From Ectocarpus siliculosus (taxonomy: Eukaryota > Sar > Phaeophyceae > Ectocarpales > Ectocarpaceae): a DNA stretch of 64,000 nucleotides. The first letter of the stretch is position 1; each line of letters starts with the position of its first letter. Positions 22,301 to 30,300 of this stretch are shown piece after piece. A model generated the notes under the pieces. It searched no databases, was not told the origin of the DNA, and saw nothing but the letters and a program-made list of their open reading frames with translations. Position numbers and translations under genes: made by a program. The DNA is taken from the NCBI GenBank assembly GCA_000310025.1, contig FN648905.1, positions 62,001-126,000 on the forward strand, given 5' to 3'.

Positions 22301-22983
22301 GGTGGAAGTGTCGGCGTCGGCGCGTGCTCTCGGAGTAGGTCTCGAACAACCTGCAGGCTTTTGCCAAGCAGATTGGAGCCCCGCCATAAAGAGGGTCGGA
22401 TTGCAGCAGGATCATCTGCGCGATGCCCAATGCCCCATATGGCATCGAATGGGCTAGGTTCGACGAGAATTTTGTCACCGGTGCCCAAACGATGTTGTCG
22501 CATAGCGGGATATTGCGAAAATTTGTAGTAGGAGGCGACACGCACCACGTTTTCACGCTCGCGCTCCCAAACAGCTTCGTCGAACCCTTTAACTTGGCGT
22601 CCGTAACGCTTATGTTTAATCGGGTCAGAAACACGCATAATCCGCCGCAACGTATCTTGGTCGCCAAAGAGACGAGCCTGGGCAGCCGCGAAGAATTGTG
22701 CTCCACAAGAGTATTCCACACCATCTACAGTAAAGATGGAGGGTGTCCATTGCGAGAAAACCGACGGGGCTTGCCAGAACAACACCATGTCAGGTGTGCA
22801 GTACTCCTTGCTCGGATCAAACGCTGGCGGTGACCACCTGGCGTCGGTCGGAGGAGGAGGGTAGATACGAATACCAGCTATAGCGGAGGAGGGGGATGTC
22901 TGTTTCCCCGAGTCCTCTACTCTACCAACAGCGCAACCCGGTGGGGGTGTATAGTCTGTAGTGCTTTCGCTAGAATCCATCAC
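19351..22983 (-). CDS. Element 1: NADAR-protease-reverse transcriptase-RNase H polyprotein (1210 codons)
   Basis: Domains in order. Residues ~66-219: NADAR/YbiA-like (VLFWQAPSVFSQW, YGRQVKGFDEAVW, GTGDKILVEPSPFDAIWGIG, WRGSNLLGKSL). Residues ~310-430: retropepsin-like, with LLDSES at the usual DSG site and ILLGRD near the end. Residues ~700-960: Ty3/gypsy reverse transcriptase with VNYRKLN, FDFTGSFHQ, MPMGASQSAG and YLDD (868-871). Residues ~1015-1137: RNase H with Asp1023 (CCDASPNG), Glu1065, Asp1090 (YSDNKALE) and Asp1131. The frame is uninterrupted, unusual in an otherwise broken element. The first ATG codons (MMDSSES) lie just before the NADAR domain. No CCHC zinc knuckle is visible. Within NADAR, the family's usual C-x-E-Q and K-A positions read C-G-A-Q and Q-A, so ADP-ribose chemistry may be lost in this copy. 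Confidence 0.9.
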   Translation of the reverse strand: MMDSSESTTDYTPPPGCAVGRVEDSGKQTSPSSAIAGIRIYPPPPTDARWSPPAFDPSKEYCTPDMVLFWQAPSVFSQWTPSIFTVDGVEYSCGAQFFAAAQARLFGDQDTLRRIMRVSDPIKHKRYGRQVKGFDEAVWERERENVVRVASYYKFSQYPAMRQHRLGTGDKILVEPSPFDAIWGIGHRADDPAAIRPSLWRGSNLLGKSLQVVRDLLREHAPTPTLPPQVSSNAQLRNTIDEVNPETQERISTAAAQEAAPSSGYRIKSAHVPRDHSAEVLAVTSAECNEEDRVPLFAEHGPCLVGGVVTVDDASFTTRVKIHAGPAKSQYGCAALLDSESPATFINSNAVGTLKAMGAISEACISHGNARSWGGFGKSESLQTSDTVRLSVQFFHGDTPSASLAVWAHIVPANTMQFPILLGRDSSMRFNTRTYRMLPPRPLDNRVFGEYTLAHQDDSGAFAYVPNFTAPADQFQLHYAGPTGTSLSDDHQMTEVNLVRSNGTPALTGQYLVDMLPDVSSHEEIFVYDGRQFVPLAGAAELEPGDLLVTAAAPLMRVPVEHLEQQFSDEADTSCSVPGPILGSTEDNEDRTVDPQVRCHDPFVHNPRSTDPPVPDPGKSSPAAPAPAHTSPSPPPQHVMERLSADQRVSFESLWNRLPPHLKLVKFDLHGRGWSPEVITELGDLLHDFQDVFSTSSTALGSCSLMPFEIKVPPDCPPVTSKPFRMNPLVAKQVDAILDQYPAAGLIQHSTSPYSSPIVVVPKKSGGIRITVNYRKLNHISSIGQLPIPRVDEILTKLNRGSIFSLFDFTGSFHQITVHKDTIPPTAFATPTRLFEWLRMPMGASQSAGHLVKVINEVIKGLDGVEAYLDDVVVFDEGPPQHVRNMPTLFERLRKYDLKLSPSKATIGTTKADFLGHTISSKGVLPNAHKVAALAGMPMPTTVKQVRSLMGGLSYYRRFLRDVAKRVKSITHLLEEGVPFAFTSDMETTVRSLLAELAKPPILVFPDWDAIADGTRPVRLCCDASPNGLGAALEQEQKDGSVRPIVFISRATLDAERNWTALDLEAGAVVWAIKRLREYLRGTHFRIYSDNKALEILSKISEHNPRVQRWIEFLEAYTLEYRRGASNGNADMLSRLPIEPTAADINGNSSLTSPEDVGVYLIRATGHVSPGQTTPGVGLGGLAPPSENAALGGLPLTSDDLRIFANTGLE

Positions 22984-23336
22984 GTTGGAGACATGACGGA
23001 CCTCCCTTGACGAGGGTCGCGAGTTTTTCGCTGTTTGTTCAGCGAGGGGCGCAATCGGAGCGTCCTCCGAATACGTGTTGTCAGCACCTCCGTGGTCGCG
23101 GTTGGCGACCGCTCAGTTTTGGTACTCCGTGAATCGCAAACCACGGGACATCGACGCGTATTTCTTTCAACGCAATCGGTCATACTCGCTTCACCGTGCG
23201 GCGAGTGACTTTTATCACCGTCTCGAGTTCCATCGGCTGTATCGCCGCAGGCTGTCGATGACCCGTACGCAGTGGACATGTCCAAAGCATCGTTCGAGGT
23301 GGCTAAACCCGGCGACACTTCATGCATTGTCGACAA
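22980..23336 (-). other. Element 1: open stretch between gag-like region and polyprotein
   Basis: A 118-codon frame (Ser/Thr/Arg-rich, SVMSPT at its end) ends at 22980, four bases into the downstream polyprotein frame (22983). Its phase differs from both neighbours. It might be part of Gag displaced by frameshifts, or noncoding leader. No motif was recognised. Confidence 0.25.
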
Positions 23337-23463
23337 CGTAGGTGTCCTAACGGTCTTCCACGAGGACGTCTGAGCGGATCTCTAGGGCATGCTCGACAAT
23401 CCCGACCTTCCGTACCCGCACCTCAAACCGACCCTTGCATTCGTGTAGCCAACACGTAATGGT

Positions 23464-24180
23464 TCAGGCTGGTTTGCGGGCGGCAACGTGGTGTAATCGT
23501 GCGTTGTGCAAGCTGCTCGAGCTGTGTTTACTCGGGGAGCCGCCTTCAAGACAGGTCACTCCGTGAGTTCCTAACCTTGGGGTATGTTTACTGACGACAG
23601 CGCTGAAGCTGCCGTGTGTGCAAGCTGCTCGAGCTGTGTTAAAACTCGGGGAGCCGCCTTCAAGACAGGTCACTTCGTGAGTTCCTAACCTTGGGGTATA
23701 TGCATTGACGACAGCGCTGAAGTTGCCGTGATCGGGAGTGTGGGCCACACCATCTTCACCCGATGAGGCCGAGGCACTACCGCTTGTAGCGGAAGTGTCG
23801 GTTGTAGGAACAGGAGTGGTACACTCGACCGAACCTACTATACGCGCATCCTGCGACACATATCTAGCTGCTCCCTGTTTTGCCATCGGCGGGTCGGGGA
23901 GTAACGACAAGCCGCCGTTGGGCTGTCAGTTACCAGCATTATACGTTCCAGGAGTGCGGGCATTTGGGTTGGAGTCTACGGGGAGTCGGCTGTTGATTCG
24001 CAACGCCGGCTGCGTGTGTGTGGCAGACGCTGGAGCAGTACCTGCTTTAGACTGGTATGCTACCAATGTGTGGTGGCGGTTGATGCCACGTCTGAGTGTA
24101 TTGTTGCGGGTTTGGAGCGTTAACAGCGTATTGAACTCTATGAGCTGGTCTGCGGGAACGGCGCCGGTGTTGTTGGTCAT
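23464..24180 (-). pseudogene. Element 1: gag-like leader region with one in-frame stop
   Basis: From a Met at 24180 the frame reads MTNNTGAVPADQLIEFNTLL and stays open to a TGA at 23926-23928. It continues in the same phase from QPNGGLSLLPDPP to a stop at 23464. The phase equals that of the 1210-codon frame. The second half holds a 112-114 bp tandem duplication (23508-23733), encoding repeats of TPRLGTHxVTCLEGGSPS. By position this should be Gag, but no capsid or zinc-knuckle motif is recognisable. The stop may be a mutation or a readthrough signal. Confidence 0.4.
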
Positions 24181-24395
24181 TCGAGTTGCGTGAGCCTTGT
24201 GTTGTGGCAGTCGCAGGCGTACCAAACCAACGGGGGAAAACGGAACGCCACAGAGACGAAACACAAGGGGTCGTAGTACCAACCAACTGCCCACAATCGC
24301 GGCTGTATAAAATAAAAACCACTGACTATGACGAAACGACGTACCATACGACATCAAGTCGATCGTCCAAATGACGGGAAAAAGGGGTCGTAAGG

Positions 24396-24480
24396 GTCGG
24401 TCTTAACGAAGAAATCAGATCTCGAAATCACATTTCGATATAAGAATAAAAGAGTCGGATCTACCCAAATCCGGACAGAA
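24396..24480. repeat. Short inverted copy of a segment 3' of element 2
   Basis: GGGTCGGTCTTAACGAAGAA with ATCTCGAAATC at 24396-24437 is nearly the reverse complement of 25130-25175. The pair sits in the spacer between elements 1 and 2. It may be a fragment of a terminal repeat, since the 25.1 kb copy follows the 3' end of element 2. Confidence 0.4.
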
Positions 24481-25324
24481 ATGGCCTGTGTGTCATAACG
24501 GGAGATCTGCCAAATGGAAACGAATCTCTGCCGTCCACCTCGGACAACGCGAGAGGTCCGCCTCTTGCCAACTGCCAGATTGCTGTTGTGATGTGCTGTT
24601 ATGACGTGGCCACACCACATGGGGAATTATCGCTCCCGACAAGCACACACAAACGCATACATGGCCTCTGTGCGGTACTGACACGATGTCTATATGCATA
24701 TGAGAGTTTGAATCGAGCCTCGTCCGACGGAACGCCGCCAATTCGCCTGTGCATTTGAAGTTCGACAACCCACTGGAGATTGCCCCACAGACCAACACAT
24801 CCCACACACGTTTTTTTCGGCACCAGTCACGTGCAACAACGATGCGCAGTCACCCTCCCTTTGGGTTGGCTTTTTGTGCTCTCTCTTTCGTCTGTGCTCG
24901 GCGGTGGATGGAGTTCGTGTGGATGGGGGTAGGTGGGCACGCGCCGTGCATGCGAGTAGACCGTGGTCCCGCAACTATGGACGTTGTTCACCCAAATCGG
25001 GATCCGATTAAATGATTTCACCATTTTTCAAATCCCGATTTGGTTTTGGGTCGTCCTGTTTTAAGTCCTAAAGATTCGACGGGTTCCATAATACGAAAGA
25101 GTTCTGTGGATCTTCCGGTCTCGTAACCAAATCTGAATGCGATTTCGAGATCTAATTTCTTCGTTGAGACCGACCCTAATAACAAAACGAAACGCAACAC
25201 CTACGCAAATGCCCCGAAAATCTCAAACACGGACGATGGTCCCAAACAAGCCAAAGAAGTCTGGAAGAAAAGCCAAACCACCAACTCTAAAACTTCGACA
25301 CAACACAGACAGTCGGAACCGCAA
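24481..25324. other. Spacer between the two retrotransposons, no gene recognised
   Basis: This holds CA/GC-mixed unique sequence to about 25000. Then AT-richer sequence with repeated AAATCxxGATTTGG-type words (24990-25045) probably belongs to the 3' untranslated or terminal region of element 2. A full LTR pair could not be demonstrated. Confidence 0.3.
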
Positions 25325-26100
25325 CTAACTGATCGTACGACAAAAACAAAAGAACACCATACACTCAAGCGCTATTATAATCAGTGCGCGCAGGATCGCC
25401 GGAGAGCGGATCACCCGCCTCAGCACCACGCGACATATCGACATTACGAAGGATGCCCTTAAGGAAAGCGCGACCAAGGTGTACTTGGAGGCACCACGAT
25501 CCGCACACGGCATTGTGGCGGTATCACAACGAGCAGCGGAGAGGACGATCTTGATCGGCCCAGGCTCGTCGAGGAAGCGAACGATGTACAGTAGTGATTT
25601 TCGTGAAGAGTAGGTCCAGAAATCTTGCCCAGCCACCAGAGTCCATCTCGAGCCTTGTACCAGAAGAACGCGCCCACAGGAAGAGGAGCAGCGGAGAAGC
25701 TACGGTCCCAACTAGATCGAGAGACGAGGGAATACCCCGAAGGCAACTATCTCTCTCGTTTAGCACGTGCCAATTCCCGAGCAGCGGCACCAACGCGCAT
25801 GGCGCGATACCGCCGATTCGTCTGGCGATGTTGGTCGGGCGAACCCGCCCCAATACCGGAGAATGTGGGATCTGGAGTGCTGAAGGTCCATCTCGCGTTC
25901 CCAAGAAGGACGGAGAAGACCTTGTCCAGTGTGTCTGATACAAAACAGCAATGATACCACCACGACCACGAACAGACTGGTAACCCGTAATTTGGTCCCC
26001 ACCTCCAGACGTTCGACCGGAGTCGACACGTCGTCTTCCGTCACATGGTACGGAGGAGATTTGTTTGTGTAGTTGTGCAGAACGTACTGAGTGAGGCCGG
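25325..26100 (-). pseudogene. Element 2: chromodomain and Tudor-like domain, frameshifted
   Basis: Pieces in different frames give ITGYQSVRGRGG, LLRPSWEREMDLQHSRSHIL, then LPVGAFFWYKARDGLWWLGK, VRFLDEPGPIKIVLSAARC and a tail with ILRNVDMSRG-like sequence. All align in order with element 1. At least two frame changes lie between 25990 and 25760. Conservation of WYKxxDxLWWLGKI and VRFLDxPGxxKIxLSxxRY between two diverged copies supports a genuine domain. Confidence 0.7.
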
Positions 26101-27450
26101 TAGGCAAAAACCTAGGAATATCATCGGTGTCATGCGGGTTGAGACACGGTTTGCAACGCGCAACCGAAACAGACGTTTCGAGTCTGTGCCTGGCACGTCC
26201 GACGGAAGGTCCAACAACAGCAACTTAGCTGCCAAAGGACTGCCATCAGGAGCCTTCCGGCAGGGGCCAACAGCCAAAATCTTGAATGGACCAGTCCATA
26301 GCAAAGAAAGTTTCGCTTTGAGTACCTTATCATCAGTACCGACCCGATCACCTGAGCGAATGGTGGATTCGGAGTTATACACCCAAACCCAACCACCGAC
26401 AGTGTAGGTTGGAAGCTTGTGCAAAGCATCCGAAAGAGCGGAATTGCGACGCTCAATTCGTGAAACGGACAAGGTGTGCTGTTCCCGCACCAGCACGTAA
26501 GCACGACGCTGGCGATCGGCAGCAAGATCTCAATATTCAAGGTGATCACGATCTAAGCCTTGATGACCCCGAGCATAAGGATGCTCGATAACGGTCATTG
26601 GTAGTCGAGGCAGACGGTTCATGTGCACTTCATTCGGCGCTAAACCGGTGGCGGTGCTAACAGAGTTGTTATACGCAAACTCCACGTGAGGGAGATGGGC
26701 ATCCCAGTCGCCTTGCCGTTCGTTGACTACCATGGCAAGCATTTGCGCCATAGTGTGGTTGACACGCTCTACACCGCCATTACCGTTCGGGTGGTAAGCG
26801 CTAGTCGCCACTTTGCGTACCCCGAGAAGCTTGTAGACAGCGCGCGACAGTTTGGAACAGAACTGCGTGCCATTGTCAGACAAGAGGCTCGAGGGGCAAC
26901 CCCAAAAAGGGATGTACCGATCGACCAATATATCTGCAGTGCCTTCGGCAGTACACTCAGCGGCCGTGACGGCGTACATGTCAGCACGTCGACTGAAACG
27001 GTCGGTGAAGAGCAGAAACGGTGGTTGGTACAGGGCCGAAATAATCGACACTCACGGAGGTGCCAGGTCCGGATGGCAACGGCATGCTCAAAATAGGCCA
27101 CCGCGCCGTGTGTCGAGACGTTTTGCGAGCTTGACAGCGCAGGCAATGGCGGATCCACCATTTTGTAGGAGCGCTCGTGCCCACCCACCAATAAAAACGC
27201 TCCAACATACACAATGTCGAGCAGCACCACAGTGACATGCATCGGCATGGCATAGCTGCATAATCCACGGGCGCATCAACATGGGAACATAAACCCGAAC
27301 AGGTTCATCATTCAGAAGACGCGCCGCACGCCCACCAGGGCGTGAGGACGAAGTGGACGGAATTGGAGTGGGTTTCCGTACGAGGAGAACCACGCCATCG
27401 ACATCGACATGCAAACGACTTTTGACTGCCAATTCGCGGATGTCCGAAAA
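26100..27450 (-). pseudogene. Element 2: integrase, frameshifted
   Basis: Fragments give KWWIRHCLRCQARKT (second half of the zinc motif), SVSVDYFGPVP (first Asp), LLSDNGTQFCSKL (second Asp, canonical form) and NGNGGVERVNHTMAQM (Glu). Then come HLPHVEFAYNNS and the C-terminal TGPFKILAVGPC stretch. Frame changes occur near 27050, 26520 and 26100. The catalytic D,D,E residues are all present, but no continuous protein can be made as it stands. Confidence 0.8.
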
Positions 27451-28082
27451 TGACGGTTGACGGCGTAACGGGATGTGATCAAGAAAACCCGGCGGCAAAG
27501 CCGAAGGCTGGCCGAGTTGAAGATAACGGATGGTGGCATCACACACCTGTTCGCTGCGTTGTTCTCGTGCCCAATCTGAATGAGAAAAACTCGCGACAGA
27601 TTCGCGGAAGTCGAGTTCAGCGCGCGAAGGCGCAACATCCTCAACAGCCGGTGGGACGGGCGAAGACCAAGGAATGGCTCTGACGTGGGCGCCGATGTCG
27701 ACGCACCCCCGCGTGGCAATGGCTCTGACGTGGGCGCCGATATCGACGCACTAACGCTTGGCAATGGTTCTGACGTGGGCGCCGATGTCGACGCACTCAC
27801 GCGAGGGGTGGCTGGCGAGACCGGGCCCGAAGGCGTCCGAATGACGGAATCGTTCTGTCGGTGATCCGACGAACGAGATGCACGAAGTGCAACAACCGCA
27901 GGGGTGGTTACCGGAGATTCCTCAGAGTCCGAAAAACCATAATCAACAGCGGGGCGAGGAGCACCATCAGCAGCGGCCGTACGCCCACGAGTTCGTGTTG
28001 AAATCACTTCGGTGGGATCAAGTGAGCGTGGGCGCGAGACGCCACGATAGGGGACACGAACGGTGTCACCCCCATCTTCCAC
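27450..28082 (-). pseudogene. Element 2: linker region with 45-bp tandem repeat
   Basis: The frame starts MEDGGDTVRVPYRGVSR then PTEVISTRTRGRTAAADG, matching the element 1 linker. It contains three 45-bp units (27674-27800) encoding STSAPTSEPLP-type 15-residue repeats. The Ser/Pro/Thr-rich content fits a flexible tether. The homologous element 1 region lacks this repeat. Confidence 0.6.
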
Positions 28083-28113
28083 GGGAAAACCTCCAGCAGG
28101 CGGGAGAACAGGG

Positions 28114-28291
28114 TCTCAACACAGCAGTACACTTGCTGTTCCTAGCTCCGTAGATAGCCTGAACGGAAGGGGGCGCGGGCCGCTCCTTGCTGAGTATCCC
28201 CTGTTTAGCAATAATAGAAAGGAGTTGCGGTTCCCGCCAGATCTACATATCTTGCCGAGAACTGCCGTTAAGATCCTTGTACTCAATCCCA
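28114..28291. repeat. Dispersed repeat, copy 2 (partner 14323-14520)
   Basis: It is nearly identical to 14323-14520, with a ~20 bp deletion between CTTGCTGAG and TATCCC relative to copy 1. It directly abuts the truncated 5' end of element 2. Confidence 0.6.
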
Positions 28292-28369
28292 TAACAGTGG
28301 GCCCTGTCCAGGGTGTGCAGCATAGACCTTGCAGCCGGTTCACCTTTCTGCCTTTCACAAGGTGGGGTG

Positions 28370-28410
28370 CCCTGGCAGGGTGGTTTTTTGGCCACCCTGC
28401 CAGGGTGGCC
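28370..28410. repeat. Strong hairpin, 14-bp perfect arms, overlapping a second palindrome
   Basis: CCCTGGCAGGGTGG (28370-28383) pairs perfectly with CCACCCTGCCAGGG (28392-28405) across an 8-base loop rich in T. The right arm is also half of GGCCACCCTG-C-CAGGGTGGCC (28390-28410). A related palindrome lies at 14231-14247. Both locations are next to the dispersed repeat at 14323/28114. Confidence 0.7.
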
Positions 28411-28437
28411 GAATGGCTACGGGTGCCGGCAAAATTG

Positions 28438-29716
28438 ATAGGCACACAGCTATTCCGACGTCGAAGGACTTGTCAATCCAGCTGTAGATTGGACGGGGCT
28501 TCAATTTGGTGGAGGTTAGGCAAAACGTTTAGGCATAAATTGATCGAGATCGGAGAAATTTTGGTGTCGGCAGCACCTGCTGCATGCTGCTCGTGTTTCG
28601 TGCTTGAGAGTGTCGGTCACCGACACAGCCAACCAACAACGCAGAAGGCGCCAATCAAGCTGAAACTTGCGAAGGGCTTCTCAAGTAGTGCAGGACGGCC
28701 GATGGGGGTGATTACTCACGTCTCGCGCGTTCGGCTAAAAAAAGTGCGTGGTTCAGGCCTTCGGATCATTCATTCATTCATCATTTTCTGTGAAAGCTCT
28801 AGAGAGCGTATCGGTCTCTTAGAGGAATTTCAGACAGAAAATTGCGTTGTGACCGCAAAACAAGCGGCCACAACATTCTGTTGGTGCAGTTATACCATCG
28901 TCCTTACAACATGCGAGGGACGTCCCAAATTTTTTTCAAAGGGATAATGGCCCAATGAAATTCCTTACCGGAAACCCTGTTTCTGAGCACTATCTTACCG
29001 TACATCCATTTTCATCAAAATCGAAAAGAACGCGAATTTATTCCCGGCGGATCTGCTACAAAAAACGGGGTGTGATTTGTCCACGTTCTTCTCGAAATAC
29101 ACCAAAAGAGAAATGGAGCGAAAAGTTCCCCTGTTTTATATTTTGCACCCCTCCTGTACAACAAACTACATGGGTTGGTGATGTATCTGTTCCGCAATTT
29201 TTTGCGCGCGCGCGAAAAAAAAAAATGATACCGTCGTTTTGCGGGGAACATATTGCTTCCTCGTCGGGTAGTTGCACGGTGTGGCCCGGACCTCTCGGTG
29301 GCAGGCCAAATAGGCACACAGCTATTCCGGCGTCGAAGGACTTGATAATCCAGCTGTAGATTGGACGGGGCTTCAATTTGGTGGAGGATAGGCAACGTTT
29401 AGGCATAAATTGATCGAGATCGGAGCAATTTTGGTGTCGACAGCACCTGCTGCATGCTGCTCGTGTTTCGTGCTTGAGAGTGCCGGTCACCGACACAGCC
29501 AACCAACAACGCAGAAGGCGCCAATCAAGCTGAAACTTGCGAAGGGCTTCTAAAGTAGTGCAGGACGGCCGATGGGGGTGATTACTCACGTCTCGCGCGT
29601 TCGGCTAAAAAAAGTGCGTGGTTCAGGCCTTCGGATCATTCATTCATTCATTCATAATTTTCTTTACCGCTCTGTGAAACCTCTAGAGAACGTATTATCG
29701 GTCTCTGACAGGAATT
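28438..29716. repeat. ~400 bp direct repeats (28438-28828 and 29310-29716) flanking ~480 bp
   Basis: Both copies start ATAGGCACACAGCTATTCC and end in TCGGTCTCTNANAGGAATT, with more than 90% identity by eye. They contain TGCATGCTGCTCGTGTTTCG and a CATT microsatellite that differs in copy number. The internal 481 bases hold no recognised protein. Two explanations fit: a terminal-repeat miniature retrotransposon (TRIM-like) or a simple tandem duplication of an 872-bp unit. No tRNA-complementary primer site was identified. Confidence 0.7.
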
Positions 29717-30225
29717 GCAACAAGGTGAAAAAAAAGCGCTTCAGAGTATCACGTTATCCGTTTCGCTCCAATGGAAGCGACTTGATTCCTCTCTTCCTTT
29801 CACAGGCCAGCGTTCCAATCACTATGCTACAGACGTGGAAGATCGCTGCGATCCATTCTTTCGCGCTTTTGTCGTTTTCGTGAGAATGAAATGCGCAGAA
29901 AAGAAGGCCATAGCAGTGGCCAAGCAAGTTGCTCTACGTCCCCGGAAGCAGCTATCTATGCTGTCGTGTTGTAGAAAGTCTTGTCAGCTTCTTCAAGCTC
30001 TTTGTACAGCTCCTTCTCTTCATCTGGCATTCTGCATTTCTCCTTGGTGCCTGGATTGCCGGATTTGTCCTCATGTGACATCCTGGAAAACTGACGACCA
30101 CCACTCCACCGTTGGCCGAAGGTTTTGCTCATTAAGCTCTTGGCCGCAGTCGATTTGGAACATCGTACCCCGATCGTCTCCTGCTAGACAAGCGGAAGTG
30201 TCACTATGCATACAGTAGTTTACTC
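29717..30225. other. No gene recognised
   Basis: A plus-strand frame covers 29715-30218 (167 codons). Its composition and lack of any motif make it unconvincing as a gene. No repeat structure was seen. Confidence 0.3.
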
Positions 30226-30230
30226 CACCA

Positions 30231-30300
30231 ATCCGGCGGCTCAGTTAGTACCTCGTAGCCTTCTGACTCTTAGGTTTCCGGTTCGAATCTTTCTGGGGTA
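30231..30300 (+). repeat. tRNA-like sequence with A and B boxes (possible SINE head or tRNA pseudogene)
   Basis: CGGCTCAGTTAGTA (30237-30250) matches a pol III A box and CCGGTTCGAATCT (30278-30290) a B box, at tRNA-like spacing. GACTCTTAG between them resembles the anticodon loop of a tRNA-Lys (CTT). An acceptor-like pairing ATCC/GGGT is possible, but the T-stem does not pair. So it is not a functional tRNA gene; it could be a decayed one or the 5' end of a SINE. Confidence 0.5.

Larger units (their letters stand above)
16304..24357 (-). mobile_element. Ty3/gypsy-type (chromovirus-like) retrotransposon, element 1, carrying a NADAR domain
   Basis: On the minus strand the order is: gag-like region (24180-23464), NADAR, retropepsin-like domain, reverse transcriptase and RNase H in one 1210-codon frame, Pro/Ala-rich linker, integrase, chromodomain, Tudor-like domain, and a 3' minisatellite. 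RT before RNase H before integrase is the Ty3/gypsy order, and the chromodomain after integrase is the chromovirus signature. The linker/integrase/chromodomain part is broken by frameshifts, so this copy is probably dead. No convincing LTR pair was found by eye; bounds are the first and last coding evidence, not the true ends. Element 2 is a relative in the same orientation. Confidence 0.85.
25325..28100 (-). mobile_element. Truncated Ty3/gypsy retrotransposon, element 2
   Basis: It is a relative of element 1 in the same orientation. It keeps the linker, integrase, chromodomain and Tudor-like domain and has lost everything upstream (RNase H, reverse transcriptase, protease, NADAR). The linker simply stops near 28100, where unrelated repeat sequence (28114-28291) begins. 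Several frameshifts interrupt what remains. The proteins are clearly homologous to, but not recent duplicates of, element 1, as many residues differ. This means the family has had more than one insertion here. Confidence 0.85.

Noticed and set aside
24357-28100. LTR pair for the retrotransposons
   Set aside because: I looked for matching TG...CA repeats around elements 1 and 2. Only short inverted fragments (24396/25130) and the 14323/28114 repeat were found, and neither forms a proper pair.
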